This document shows positions 26,663 to 35,076 of a stretch of 57,733 bases of DNA, in pieces. Both the position numbers and the translations under genes were made by a program. The notes below the pieces were generated by a model that was not told where the DNA came from, ran no database searches, and was given only the letters and a program-made list of their open reading frames with translations. The DNA is from Clostridia bacterium (lineage in GTDB: Bacteria; Bacillota; Clostridia; Oscillospirales; Acutalibacteraceae): the NCBI GenBank assembly GCA_017549105.1, contig JAFYVN010000001.1, positions 1 to 57,733 of the forward strand, written 5' to 3'. Within the stretch, counting starts at the first letter, position 1; every line of letters begins with the position of its first letter.

Positions 26663-27658
26663 TTATCCTTTTATAATTTTCATGATTTCGGCAAAGTTGT
26701 TGCAGAAGTGCGAGCAAACTGCCTTTGTGCCGCTCGATTCGATGTTGCCGCCTGCGATACCGATTGTGGTATAACCTGCAAGACGTACGGAGCAAGCGCC
26801 TGCGCCGCTGTCTTCAATACCGACAACTCTGTTTCTGTCTGCAAATGCTTCGCCGAGACCGACGATTGATGTTTCTGAATAAAGCCAGGGATGGGGCTTG
26901 GGCGAAAGCTCGCCGAGAGTACCTACACTGCCCTTGCGAAGGGGGAAACCTGCGGAGATGATTGCATCATAGAAATCCTTGGGGTCGCCCATTCCGAGGG
27001 TACGGAATGCGGAGAGAATTTCGGGCCATGCTTTTTCGTAAAGTCCCGATGTAACAAGACCGATTTTTACGCCCATATCCTTGAGTTCAAGAAGAAAATC
27101 CTTGACACCCTCTGTGGGAGTGAATGCGCCTTCTTTGCCTCTGCCTGCCATAATTTCTTCCATTTCTCTGTGAGTATGTTCAAAGTAGAAATTACGTGCC
27201 TTTTCAAGTGACTCACCGGGGCAGTATTTGTCGATGCAATACTGAAGATGCTCGGATACGCTGTGACCCGAAACAAAAGGAAGGTCGGCATCTTCAAGCT
27301 CAAACTTGGGGTTACCAAGCATACTTGCGGTGCTCATCTGAATAATCCAGATCCAGAAATCCTCACTGCGTACGGTTGTGCCGTCGAGGTCCATAAGCAC
27401 TGCATTGAGGGGATACTCGGTCTTGACGGGATAAACGGGATAGTAAACGGGGTAAGCAATCGCTGACTTTACACCTGCAAGAGTGTGACTGCCGAATGAA
27501 ACAAATTCAACCTTCTTATCGCCTGTTGCAACGATGCAGTCAACGCCGTTTTTGCCGGTTACGAACTTGCCGTCCTCGGTTGTTTCGAGGAGGTGAAAAC
27601 CGCTCTCGGGGCCGACAATGCCGAGGTCGGGGATATTGATTTTTTTGTCAAGAAGCAT
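26663..27658 (-). CDS. HAD-superfamily phosphatase with a small N-terminal domain
   Basis: The HAD core starts at MDLDGTTVRSED (Asp90, Asp92), followed by VTSGLYEKAW (motif II), the lysine region KPHPWLYSE (motif III) and VVGIEDSGAG (motif IV). The whole set of catalytic motifs is present; the family is phosphoglycolate/beta-phosphoglucomutase-like. About 85 residues of beta-rich sequence with no family I recognise precede it (GIVGPESGFHLLETTEDG). The ATG at 27658 follows AAAGGA by 9 bases; a TTG start at 27676 would lie inside that site. It is first in an operon with the GH38 protein, so its substrate is probably a sugar phosphate. Confidence 0.85.
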   Translation of the reverse strand: MLLDKKINIPDLGIVGPESGFHLLETTEDGKFVTGKNGVDCIVATGDKKVEFVSFGSHTLAGVKSAIAYPVYYPVYPVKTEYPLNAVLMDLDGTTVRSEDFWIWIIQMSTASMLGNPKFELEDADLPFVSGHSVSEHLQYCIDKYCPGESLEKARNFYFEHTHREMEEIMAGRGKEGAFTPTEGVKDFLLELKDMGVKIGLVTSGLYEKAWPEILSAFRTLGMGDPKDFYDAIISAGFPLRKGSVGTLGELSPKPHPWLYSETSIVGLGEAFADRNRVVGIEDSGAGACSVRLAGYTTIGIAGGNIESSGTKAVCSHFCNNFAEIMKIIKG

Positions 27659-27700
27659 TTCTGTTATTCCTTTCAAGAATTAATCATAAAAATACATTTT

Positions 27701-27729
27701 ATTTTACCATATATGTGCTGATAAGTAAA
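27701..27729 (-). promoter_or_regulatory. Promoter of the HAD-GH38 operon
   Basis: On the minus strand TTTACT (27729-27724) and TAAAAT (27706-27701) are separated by 17 bases. Confidence 0.6.
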
Positions 27730-27751
27730 TAATAAAAAAATATTTTTTGTG

Positions 27752-27780
27752 TTGAAAAGTATAAATATTAATGATATACT
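27752..27780 (+). promoter_or_regulatory. Promoter of the plus-strand GH38 gene
   Basis: TTGAAA (27752-27757) and TATACT (27775-27780) are separated by 17 bases. It lies back to back with the minus-strand promoter at 27701-27729. Confidence 0.65.
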
Positions 27781-27833
27781 TATTATGAATGATTTTGATT
27801 TTATTCGAATTCACATAAGAAAGGACGATAAAT

Positions 27834-30800
27834 TTGGCAGAAATCAAAAATTTCGATGCGGTTGCAGCGCTTGACGCAATGGATGCTCACGTTGACGACT
27901 GGCGCGATGCGACCAAAGGCAAGCAGAGAGGTATCTTTTCGTTTGACGACGTTGTCAACGTAAAGCTCAAAACTCTCAAAAAAAGAATTTATACCGATAT
28001 CGAATCACTCGATGCGTGGAAGATGAAGGAATGCATCTACAAGGGCATCGGCGATTACGAATATTTTTATGATGAGTGGAAGGAACTCAACGTAGGCGAT
28101 AAATGGGGTAACAACGGCTGGAGCGCATTCTTCAAGAACTCCTTCGATATACCCGAAAGATTCGCAGGCAAGAAGGTAACTCTCAACGTTTACTTCGGCG
28201 GCGACTCGCTTCTTTCGCTCAACGGTGAACCCTATCAGGGTCTTGACCCCTTCCGCAACAGCGTTCTTCTTTCAGACTGTGCAGAGGCAGGCAAGCACTA
28301 CGACGTTGATATCGAGTCATATTATGTATGGCACTCAAACGAGTCAACAGTAAAGACCCTTTCATGTTCATTCATCGGTGTTGTTGACCCCGTAATCGAA
28401 GAAGTTTACTGGGACTTCAAGGCTGTTTTCAACGCTCTCTTTATGCCCGTTCTCGACACAGGTCTTGCAGAGCTTATCCGCTCCGCTCTTAAAGAAGCAT
28501 TCACTCACGTTAACTTTGACGTTACAGGCGACGAGTTCAAAGCAGGTCTTCTTGAAGCTCAGAAGGTTCTTAAGGACAGAGTATACAACAATCCCAACTA
28601 CAAGACCGAAGGCACACTCTCTCTCGTTGGTAACTCCCACCTTGATATCGTATTTATGTGGGCATACAAAGAGTACGTCCGTAAGCTCGGCAGAACTCAC
28701 GCAACAATGCTTCGTCTTATGGAGCAGTATCCCGATTTCATCTTCTCACAGAGCACAGCTCCCACCTATATCGAAATGGCAGACAAATATCCCAACCTCT
28801 TCGATCAGGTCAAGCAGAGAATTGCAGAAGGCAGATGGGAATACATCGGTGCAATGTGGGTTGAACCAGACTGTAACCTTGTTTCGGGCGAATCCTTTGT
28901 TCGTCAGCTTCTTCACGGCGTAAGATACGCTGAAAAGACATTCGGCATCACTCCCAAGACCTGCTGGGTACCCGACGTATTCGGCAACGGCTACGCTATG
29001 CCCCAGATTCTCAAGAAGGCAGGTGTTGAATATTTCGTTACCCATAAGATGGGTATCTGGAACGATACAAACCCCTGGCAGTATAACACATTCTGGTGGG
29101 AAGGTCCCGACGGCTCAAAGATTTTCTCAATCGTTCCCCCCACCCACTTCATCGGCACAGTTGAGGCTGACTCACTCAAGATGAACTGGAAGAAGTATAC
29201 CGACAAGGCAACAATCGGCGAATCAATGTATTGCTACGGTTGGGGCGACGGCGGCGGCGGTGTTGACACCGAAATGCTCGAATATGCAAAGCGTTATAAG
29301 AGCTTCCCCGGTCTTCCCGAAACAAAGCCCAGCAAGATTGAAGATTCACTTGCAAGAATGAAGGCAAACGCAACCGATACCAACATCCCCACATGGAAAG
29401 ACGAGCTTTACCTTGAAGAGCACAGAGGCGTTCACACAACAAAGGCTCTCCTCAAGAAGCTCAACAGATACAGCGAAAATCTCTACCGTCAGGCAGAAAT
29501 CTTCGCATCAATCGCAATGAAGAACGGCTACGAGTATCCTCTTGAAAAGCTCAACGAAGGCTGGCAGATGATTCTCACAAACCAGTTCCACGATTCACTC
29601 CCCGGCTCACATATCACAGAAGTTTTCGGCGACCTTTGCGCTATCTATGATGATATCATCAAGATCGGTGAAAGCGTTCGTGACGAAGCTCTCAACATAA
29701 TTGCAGGCAACATCAGCGGCGAAGCAAAATACGGCAAGCCCTTTGCACTCTTCAACTCACTCGGCACAGCTGCAACCTCAAAGGTTGAGCTTCCCTACAA
29801 AGATGTTGAAATTTACGACGCAGACGGCAACAAGGTTCCCGTTCAGGCATATACAAAGCTTGACGGCACAAAGGTTCTCGTCTTCGTTGCAAAGGATGTT
29901 CCCGCAGTAGGTTATAAAGTATATTATACAAAGGATGCAGCTGTTGCTCAGGCAAAGGCTGTTGACTGCGCAGATATTGAAAACGACTACTTCAGCCTCA
30001 AGTTTGACGCAGCTGCAGAGCTTGTTTCAATCTTTGACAAGAAGAATGACCGCGAAGTTCTTGAAGGCAAGGGTAACGTATTCCGCATTTACGAAGACCT
30101 TCCCGGTAAGTACGATGCATGGGATATCGTTGCTACATACACAGACCGTGAATTTGAAACCGAAGCAGGCAAGGTTGAATCTGTTGTTATCGGCGATGTA
30201 TTCACCTGCGTAACAATCACAAAGAACATCATGAAGTCAAACCTCAAGCAGAACATCATTATTTATAATGAGCTTGACCGAATTGATTTTGATACCTTCA
30301 TCAGCTGGCACGAGCAGGAGAAACTCCTCAAAGTTGGTTTTGACGTTGATATCAAGGCTCAGAAGTTCACAAGAGATATCGCATATGCAACAATCGAAAG
30401 CTCCAACTACCGTCATAATCCCTATGACAAAGCAAAGTTCGAGGTTTCGGCTCACAACTTCATCGATTTGTCAGAAGACGATTACGGTCTTTCAATCCTC
30501 AACGACTGCAAGTACGGTTATGAAGTAAACGAGCAGAGAATGATTATCACCCTTCTCAAGGCTCCTATGAACCCCGACCCGAAGTCAGACAGAGGCGACC
30601 ACTACTTCACATATTCTCTCTATCCCCACGCAGGAAGCTGGAAGGATGCAGATACTCTTGCAAGAGGTCTTGAGTTCAACAATCCCATGCTTCCCGTTGA
30701 AATCGCAGAGGGTGCAAAGGGTGCAGAAAGCGCATCGTTCATCGCTGTTGACGGCAAGAATGTTACTCTTGAAGCTGTCAAGAAGTGCGAAGACGAAGAT

Positions 30801-30998
30801 GCTTACATCGTTCGTTTCGTTGAAAAGTCAGGCAGAAGAGCAAAGGTCAACGTTGAATTCTTTGCTGAAATCGCAAGCGTTGCAGAATGTAACCTTCTTG
30901 AAAGAGAAGATGTTGCAGTTGACATCGCAAACGGCAAGGCAATGAACTTCGAAATCAAGCCCTTCGAAATCAAGTGCTACAAAGTTAAGGTTAAATAA
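27834..30998 (+). CDS. GH38 alpha-mannosidase (intact active site)
   Basis: The 1054-residue enzyme has an N-terminal beta domain (about 1-255) and then the GH38 catalytic part. This has GNSHLDIVFMW (His269, Asp271), the nucleophile Asp381 in WVPDVFGNGYAMPQIL and the GDGGGG block (471-476). The long C-terminal beta region follows. The architecture is that of cytoplasmic MAN2C1/Ams1-type enzymes, and no signal peptide is present, so it acts on imported mannosides. The start is TTG: AAAGGA lies 8 bases before it and no nearby ATG fits. It diverges from the HAD-GH38 operon. Codon use is biased and translation probably strong. Confidence 0.93.
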   Translation: MAEIKNFDAVAALDAMDAHVDDWRDATKGKQRGIFSFDDVVNVKLKTLKKRIYTDIESLDAWKMKECIYKGIGDYEYFYDEWKELNVGDKWGNNGWSAFFKNSFDIPERFAGKKVTLNVYFGGDSLLSLNGEPYQGLDPFRNSVLLSDCAEAGKHYDVDIESYYVWHSNESTVKTLSCSFIGVVDPVIEEVYWDFKAVFNALFMPVLDTGLAELIRSALKEAFTHVNFDVTGDEFKAGLLEAQKVLKDRVYNNPNYKTEGTLSLVGNSHLDIVFMWAYKEYVRKLGRTHATMLRLMEQYPDFIFSQSTAPTYIEMADKYPNLFDQVKQRIAEGRWEYIGAMWVEPDCNLVSGESFVRQLLHGVRYAEKTFGITPKTCWVPDVFGNGYAMPQILKKAGVEYFVTHKMGIWNDTNPWQYNTFWWEGPDGSKIFSIVPPTHFIGTVEADSLKMNWKKYTDKATIGESMYCYGWGDGGGGVDTEMLEYAKRYKSFPGLPETKPSKIEDSLARMKANATDTNIPTWKDELYLEEHRGVHTTKALLKKLNRYSENLYRQAEIFASIAMKNGYEYPLEKLNEGWQMILTNQFHDSLPGSHITEVFGDLCAIYDDIIKIGESVRDEALNIIAGNISGEAKYGKPFALFNSLGTAATSKVELPYKDVEIYDADGNKVPVQAYTKLDGTKVLVFVAKDVPAVGYKVYYTKDAAVAQAKAVDCADIENDYFSLKFDAAAELVSIFDKKNDREVLEGKGNVFRIYEDLPGKYDAWDIVATYTDREFETEAGKVESVVIGDVFTCVTITKNIMKSNLKQNIIIYNELDRIDFDTFISWHEQEKLLKVGFDVDIKAQKFTRDIAYATIESSNYRHNPYDKAKFEVSAHNFIDLSEDDYGLSILNDCKYGYEVNEQRMIITLLKAPMNPDPKSDRGDHYFTYSLYPHAGSWKDADTLARGLEFNNPMLPVEIAEGAKGAESASFIAVDGKNVTLEAVKKCEDEDAYIVRFVEKSGRRAKVNVEFFAEIASVAECNLLEREDVAVDIANGKAMNFEIKPFEIKCYKVKVK

Positions 30999-31010
30999 GA
31001 TATAAAAAAT

Positions 31011-31040
31011 CAAGGGACTGTGCTTCGGCACGGTCCCTTG
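31011..31040 (+). terminator. Terminator of the GH38 alpha-mannosidase gene
   Basis: CAAGGGACTGTGC (31011-31023) and GCACGGTCCCTTG (31028-31040) pair around a TTCG tetraloop; TTCTTTG follows. Confidence 0.88.
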
Positions 31041-31098
31041 TTCTTTGTGAAAAAGCTCCCTCTGATAGGAGAGCCGAAATGTTTGTTTTTATCCCCAA

Positions 31099-31120
31099 AA
31101 ATGAATCCCTTTGTTTTGGT
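31099..31120. repeat. 22-nt direct repeat, copy 1, flanking the DUF559 gene
   Basis: AAAATGAATCCC followed by TTTGTTTTGG. It is identical to 31521-31542. This copy lies just after the DUF559 stop codon and is followed by a degenerate palindrome (CTCCACTTAAGGAGAAG, 31126-31142). Confidence 0.9.
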
Positions 31121-31130
31121 TTCGCTCCAC

Positions 31131-31520
31131 TTAAGGAGAAGTTGTTTTTATCCGTTCAGGGATAACCCCTCTTGCAACAAGATTGTTAAAAATATCCTGA
31201 CAAACGCTATCGAATGAGTAGTTTACATCATCATTGGAATACCTTAAAACAGTCAGTCCGATTGATGATAAATAATCATCCCTTACCATATCTTCTGCTT
31301 TGCCTTTGTCAAGATAATGCTGTGTTCCGTCAATCTCAATTACCAGATTCGCACTTGCACAATAAAAATCAACAATATAGTTGTTAATCACCTTTTGACG
31401 GTGAAATGTCACTGGCAATTCTTTCAGAAATTCATACCAAAGCTTACGCTCTTCTTTGGTCATATTTTTTCTTAATGCCTGAGAGTTTTTTGTTAACTTT
31501 TGATTGTGAATTTTATTCAT
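31131..31520 (-). CDS. DUF559 (Vsr-like) endonuclease-domain protein
   Basis: This 129-residue protein has the DUF559 pattern: MTKEERKLWYEFL, FHRQKVINNYIVDFYC, LVIEIDGTQHY and TVLRYSNDDV. D in IVDFYC, then E-x-D and the Q-H pair, match the presumed nuclease centre related to very-short-patch repair endonucleases. The start at 31520 (MNKIHNQK) follows AAAGGG, and this ribosome binding region is itself the 22-nt repeat. The stop codon lies in the left degenerate palindrome. Such genes are, from memory, numerous in gut Clostridia and often sit beside palindromic repeats; their function is unknown. No partner methylase or transposase is present. Confidence 0.82.
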   Translation of the reverse strand: MNKIHNQKLTKNSQALRKNMTKEERKLWYEFLKELPVTFHRQKVINNYIVDFYCASANLVIEIDGTQHYLDKGKAEDMVRDDYLSSIGLTVLRYSNDDVNYSFDSVCQDIFNNLVARGVIPERIKTTSP

Positions 31521-31542
31521 AAAATGAATCCCTTTGTTTTGG
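31521..31542. repeat. 22-nt direct repeat, copy 2, flanking the DUF559 gene
   Basis: Identical to 31099-31120, 422 bp away. On the minus strand it supplies the ribosome binding region of the DUF559 gene. Confidence 0.9.
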
Positions 31543-31561
31543 ATTGTTATGAGGAAACAAT

Positions 31562-31680
31562 AAGCCTTCTCCTTGAGGAGAAGGTGGCGGCGAAGCCGTC
31601 GGATGAGGTGGTGCAAAACGATTGCTTCGCAATCACCTCATCAGTCACTTCGTGACAGCTTCCCCTCAAGGGGAAGCCTT
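31562..31680. mobile_element. 119-bp MITE-like element with long imperfect inverted ends
   Basis: The left end (31562-31609) and the reverse complement of the right end (31634-31680) align over about 47 bases. They share the hairpin block (CCTTCTCCTTGAGGAGAAGG versus GCTTCCCCTTGAGGGGAAGC), a CGAAG stem-loop and GATGAGGTG. The centre folds as GATTGC-TTC-GCAATC. Stems are kept while their sequences differ, which suggests selection on structure. The right hairpin is followed by CTTTTTTAT and also lies directly after the stop codon of the leucine-rich-repeat gene. I see no coding capacity and no clear target-site duplication. Confidence 0.7.
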
Positions 31681-31682
31681 TT

Positions 31683-32888
31683 TTATACAGTGTAGTTATA
31701 ATGAATCTTTGCATCAGTGAAGCGGGCATTGTTGTCTTCAACGGTAATTGCGTTCCACTGCTCCTGAGTGCCTGCATAGTAAACATCGGTTATGCTTGTG
31801 CAACCTGCAAATGCCATTTCGCCTATTAATGTTACCGATTTGCCAATTGTCACGGTTTTAAGATTTGTGCAGTTGTAGAATGTTTTCTCACCTATTGTTT
31901 TCAAGCCATTTCCGATTGTTACACTTTCAAGACTTGTGCAACCTTCGAATGCATAATTACCTATGCTTGCTACGCTGTCGGGAATTGTTATGCTCGTGAG
32001 ACTTGTGCAACCGGAGAATGCATACCAGTCTATGCTTGTTACGCTGTCAGGGATTGTTATACTTTCAAGACTTGTGCAACCGCGGAATACAAACATGCCC
32101 ATGCTTGTCACGCTGTCGGGGATTGTTACGCTTGTGAGACTTGTGCAATCGGAGAATGCATACCAGTCTATGCTTGTTACGCTGTCAGGAATTGTTATAC
32201 TTTCAAGACTTGTGCAATTCACGAATGCAGCATCGCCTATACTTGTTACACTATCGGGGATTGTAACGCTTTCAAGATTCGTGCAATATTCGAATGCAGA
32301 ATTGCATATACTTGTCACCCCGTCTTCAATGACAACTGTTTTGATTTGACTGCTGTAACTACTCCACGCAGGTGTTGCGTCATACATTGCGCCCTTGCCC
32401 GAGATAACGAGTTTTCCGTCGGAATAAAGTGTCCAGGTTGTGTAATCTCCGCAGTAACCGCTGTCAACAACATATACCGCTGTTGTCGGTACTGTTATGG
32501 GTACCGTTGTGGGAACGGGTTTTGTTGTGGTTGGCTTTGTGGTTGTGGGCGCAGGCTTGGTAGTGGTCGGTGCCATCGTGGTCGGGATTGCGGTTGTCGG
32601 CGCCTGTGTGGTTGTGGTGGTCTGTGCCTCGGTTGTAACAGGAATTGTTGTTGTGGGTGCTTCTGTTGTTGGCGGAAGGGTTGTGGGCATTTCGGTTGTC
32701 GGGGGTATCGGCTGAGTTGCGTGTACGTGATATCTTGAAATATCACCCCTGAGCATCGAAACTTCGCTTTTGAGAGCGATAAGTTCGTTTTCAACGGTTG
32801 TTACCCTTGTTTCAATCGCTGTGTCAACGATTGTGTAGCCGAAAAGTCCGACCATTGCAGATAGGATTGTTGCGATTATTCTTTTCAT
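31683..32888 (-). CDS. Surface protein with BspA-type leucine-rich repeats
   Basis: An N-terminal hydrophobic segment (residues 1-20) is followed by a short coiled stretch and a linker of about 90 residues made mostly of Thr, Pro and Ala, probably spanning the cell wall. A small domain (CGDYTTWTLYSDGKLVISG) and about nine LRR_5 units of 23 residues follow, each of the form CTSLESVTIPDSVTSIG. BspA-type repeats act in adhesion or binding in other bacteria. Several units are nearly identical at DNA level. Length 401. AGGTG precedes the ATG, and panE-like and GH43 genes lie upstream on the same strand. The stop codon abuts the MITE-like element. Confidence 0.85.
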   Translation of the reverse strand: MKRIIATILSAMVGLFGYTIVDTAIETRVTTVENELIALKSEVSMLRGDISRYHVHATQPIPPTTEMPTTLPPTTEAPTTTIPVTTEAQTTTTTQAPTTAIPTTMAPTTTKPAPTTTKPTTTKPVPTTVPITVPTTAVYVVDSGYCGDYTTWTLYSDGKLVISGKGAMYDATPAWSSYSSQIKTVVIEDGVTSICNSAFEYCTNLESVTIPDSVTSIGDAAFVNCTSLESITIPDSVTSIDWYAFSDCTSLTSVTIPDSVTSMGMFVFRGCTSLESITIPDSVTSIDWYAFSGCTSLTSITIPDSVASIGNYAFEGCTSLESVTIGNGLKTIGEKTFYNCTNLKTVTIGKSVTLIGEMAFAGCTSITDVYYAGTQEQWNAITVEDNNARFTDAKIHYNYTV

Positions 32889-32914
32889 TTTTTACACCTG
32901 CTTTTAAAAATCCT

Positions 32915-33931
32915 TTATTTAATTAAATCTGCAAACAGTCTGATATTGGATGCTTCGAGCTTGAGTTCGCCTGCCTGCTCCTTCTTGATAACTTCAACGA
33001 TTCTGTCGTTGACGGGAGTAGGCACACCGCACTTTCTGCCCCATTCGCAAACAACACCGTTGATTGCATCAACCTCACAGGGTTTGCCGTTGCGAAGGTC
33101 CTGGAGCATTGAAGGGATAATATCAACGTGCTTTTTCATTGCAACGGGAATAAGAAGCTCGCCGATTTTGCGTTTGAATGCGTTTTTATAATAGAAAAGG
33201 CTTGTGATATTCTTGCCCTGAACGGGTGCAAATTCCGCACCTGCAGCATGACCTACATCAATGCACTCCTTCATGCAACGGATTGCAACCTTGCGTGCAA
33301 AAGCATCACCCGTAACCGAACCGAAGGTGCCGCCCATAACTGTGCCGAGACCCGAGAAGGTTGCGTTGATGAGGAGCTTTGACCATCTTGTGCCGATAAG
33401 ATTTTCTTCAAAATGAACGGGACACATCTTTTCGAGAAGCTCGGTTACTCTTGCAACCTGCTCATCGGTGATGCCGTCCATCTTGCCCATATGATATGAA
33501 AGACTGTCAGGTTCACTGGTGAGAACGCATTCACCGGGAGCTGCAAGATTTGCGCCCCATTCAACAGCACAGCCCATAGTATGCTCTTTGCCTACGATTT
33601 CTGCAATACCGGGTTCGGGAATGCCGTTCTGAAGAGTTACGATAACACCGTCATCGGTGAGGAAGGGCTTGAGGAAGGTAACAACTTCTTTGTTGAAAAG
33701 CTGCTTTGTCATGAGAAAAATAACGCTGTATTTTCCGCTCATTTCATCGGGTGTGATTGCCTTTACAGGAACTGTCATTTCAACCGTACCGGTAATGTGA
33801 GCACCCTTTTCGTTGAGAGCTGAAACGTGAGCCTTGTTGCGGTTGACGAGTTCAACATCAACACCGTTTTTTGTCATATAGGCTCCAAGTACCGTACCGA
33901 GAGAGCCTGCTCCGTAAATTGCACATTTCAT
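32915..33931 (-). CDS. Ketopantoate reductase family (ApbA/PanE-like) oxidoreductase
   Basis: The Rossmann motif is GAGSLGTVLGAYM at residues 7-19, followed by VELVNRN and FLMTKQ, typical of the family. The C-terminal helical domain has RWSKLLINATFSGLGTVMGG with the catalytic lysine. Family enzymes use NADPH to reduce 2-dehydropantoate in coenzyme A synthesis, but many paralogues act on other 2-oxo acids. No pantothenate genes are near and the upstream gene is a glycosidase, so the substrate is open. The ATG at 33931 follows GGAGG by 8 bases. Length 338. Confidence 0.88.
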   Translation of the reverse strand: MKCAIYGAGSLGTVLGAYMTKNGVDVELVNRNKAHVSALNEKGAHITGTVEMTVPVKAITPDEMSGKYSVIFLMTKQLFNKEVVTFLKPFLTDDGVIVTLQNGIPEPGIAEIVGKEHTMGCAVEWGANLAAPGECVLTSEPDSLSYHMGKMDGITDEQVARVTELLEKMCPVHFEENLIGTRWSKLLINATFSGLGTVMGGTFGSVTGDAFARKVAIRCMKECIDVGHAAGAEFAPVQGKNITSLFYYKNAFKRKIGELLIPVAMKKHVDIIPSMLQDLRNGKPCEVDAINGVVCEWGRKCGVPTPVNDRIVEVIKKEQAGELKLEASNIRLFADLIK

Positions 33932-33954
33932 AAATTTATCCTCCAAAATTCAAA

Positions 33955-34941
33955 TTATTCACTGATACCAAATGCTTCGATAAGTCTGTTATATTCTTCG
34001 TCGGACACCGCAACAACCGAACCGTGGCGGGGTCTTACGCCGTTGAAGCTGAAATTATCGGATTTTACAGGTCTGAAGTTTTCCATATCCTTTGTCTGCT
34101 GCATAAAATAATTGCCAGTGCCGTATTCGTCCATTATCATTATCCACGAATCCGTACCCGTAATTTTATACATCGAACTGCCCTCAACTCCGTGAGGAGA
34201 AAGCGAAACAACAACGCTCGGCTCTTCGTAAGGGCCTGTGAGAGACTTTGATTTTACATAAGCGATCGTCTGGTCTTCATCGTGCTTGAAATACAGATAA
34301 TAATATCCGTTATCTTCGTTGAAAATAATGTCACCGTCAATCGTCTGGATTCCGGGTCTTTCGTAGAGAAGCTGAGGCACAGTCATTGTTTTGAAATCGG
34401 TTGTGTAGGCATAATACATAGCCGCAATATCGTTCTCAACCGTTGAATTTGCCCAGTAGACCATATACGCCTGCTTTTCGGCATCCCAGATTGCCTGAGG
34501 CGCCCATGCGCGGGTTGTGTTTTTAAATTCGCCTCCGAAATCACGGATATCGATTATTGTTTCGTCAGTCCAATTTACAAGGTCAGCGGATTTCCAGGTA
34601 ACAAGAGCGTGGTTTGAAGTCCAACCCTCTTCACATTTCATATCCGTACCGATTATGTAGAAAAATCCGTCCTCACCCTTGAGAATATAAGGGTCTCGCA
34701 CACATTGCTTACCCTTTGTCTGAAGAATAACCGGTTCATTATTGTTGAGCGGTCTGAAATTGTAGCCGTCTTTGCTCAGAGCAAAATGAATCCTTTCTTC
34801 GCCCGGTCCGTTGCCCACAAAATGGCAGAAAAGATATCCGCCTTCACTGCTGACAGCAGGGTAGGCATATCCGCCGAAAATGAAATTAAAAAGATTGATC
34901 GCCACAGTAATCACCGCCATTATACGTTTAAAAATATCCAT
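33955..34941 (-). CDS. GH43-type glycoside hydrolase
   Basis: An N-terminal hydrophobic stretch (about 7-25, IMAVITVAINLFNFIFGGYA) suggests export or anchoring. The five-bladed propeller shows repeated blade motifs: RDPYILKGEDGFFYIIGTD, AWAPQAIWDAEKQAYMVYW, IDGDIIFNEDNGYYYLYF, EGSSMYKI and RHGSVVAV. The acids in RDPY, DGDI and EGSS fit the family's catalytic positions. GH43 enzymes remove arabinose, xylose or galactose units; the sequence alone does not say which. It starts the operon GH43-panE-like-LRR, behind a promoter at 34964-34993. Length 328. Confidence 0.85.
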   Translation of the reverse strand: MDIFKRIMAVITVAINLFNFIFGGYAYPAVSSEGGYLFCHFVGNGPGEERIHFALSKDGYNFRPLNNNEPVILQTKGKQCVRDPYILKGEDGFFYIIGTDMKCEEGWTSNHALVTWKSADLVNWTDETIIDIRDFGGEFKNTTRAWAPQAIWDAEKQAYMVYWANSTVENDIAAMYYAYTTDFKTMTVPQLLYERPGIQTIDGDIIFNEDNGYYYLYFKHDEDQTIAYVKSKSLTGPYEEPSVVVSLSPHGVEGSSMYKITGTDSWIMIMDEYGTGNYFMQQTKDMENFRPVKSDNFSFNGVRPRHGSVVAVSDEEYNRLIEAFGISE

Positions 34942-34963
34942 AAAAATTCTCCTATTCTATAGT

Positions 34964-34993
34964 ATTTTATCACATTTATTATTGATTTGTAAA
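34964..34993 (-). promoter_or_regulatory. Promoter of the GH43 operon
   Basis: On the minus strand TTTACA (34993-34988) and TAAAAT (34969-34964) are separated by 18 bases. Confidence 0.55.
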
Positions 34994-35076
34994 TGAAATA
35001 CACAACACTTTTAATGTGCAGTTCCGCCAAAATTCACCGCTCATTTTTGTGCATAACATCAATTTTAATTTAATTC

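Noticed and set aside
26652-26795. 48-codon N-terminal extension of the altered GH38 protein
   Set aside because: It overlaps the HAD gene, is very basic and unlike the family, and the ribosome binding site lies after it.
31890-32300. Short regular repeats considered as CRISPR
   Set aside because: They are 69-bp coding units of leucine-rich repeats with no spacer structure.
32346-32738. Gly/Val- and Cys-rich frames opposite the Thr/Pro linker of the LRR protein
   Set aside because: Antisense of low-complexity sequence, with no support of their own.
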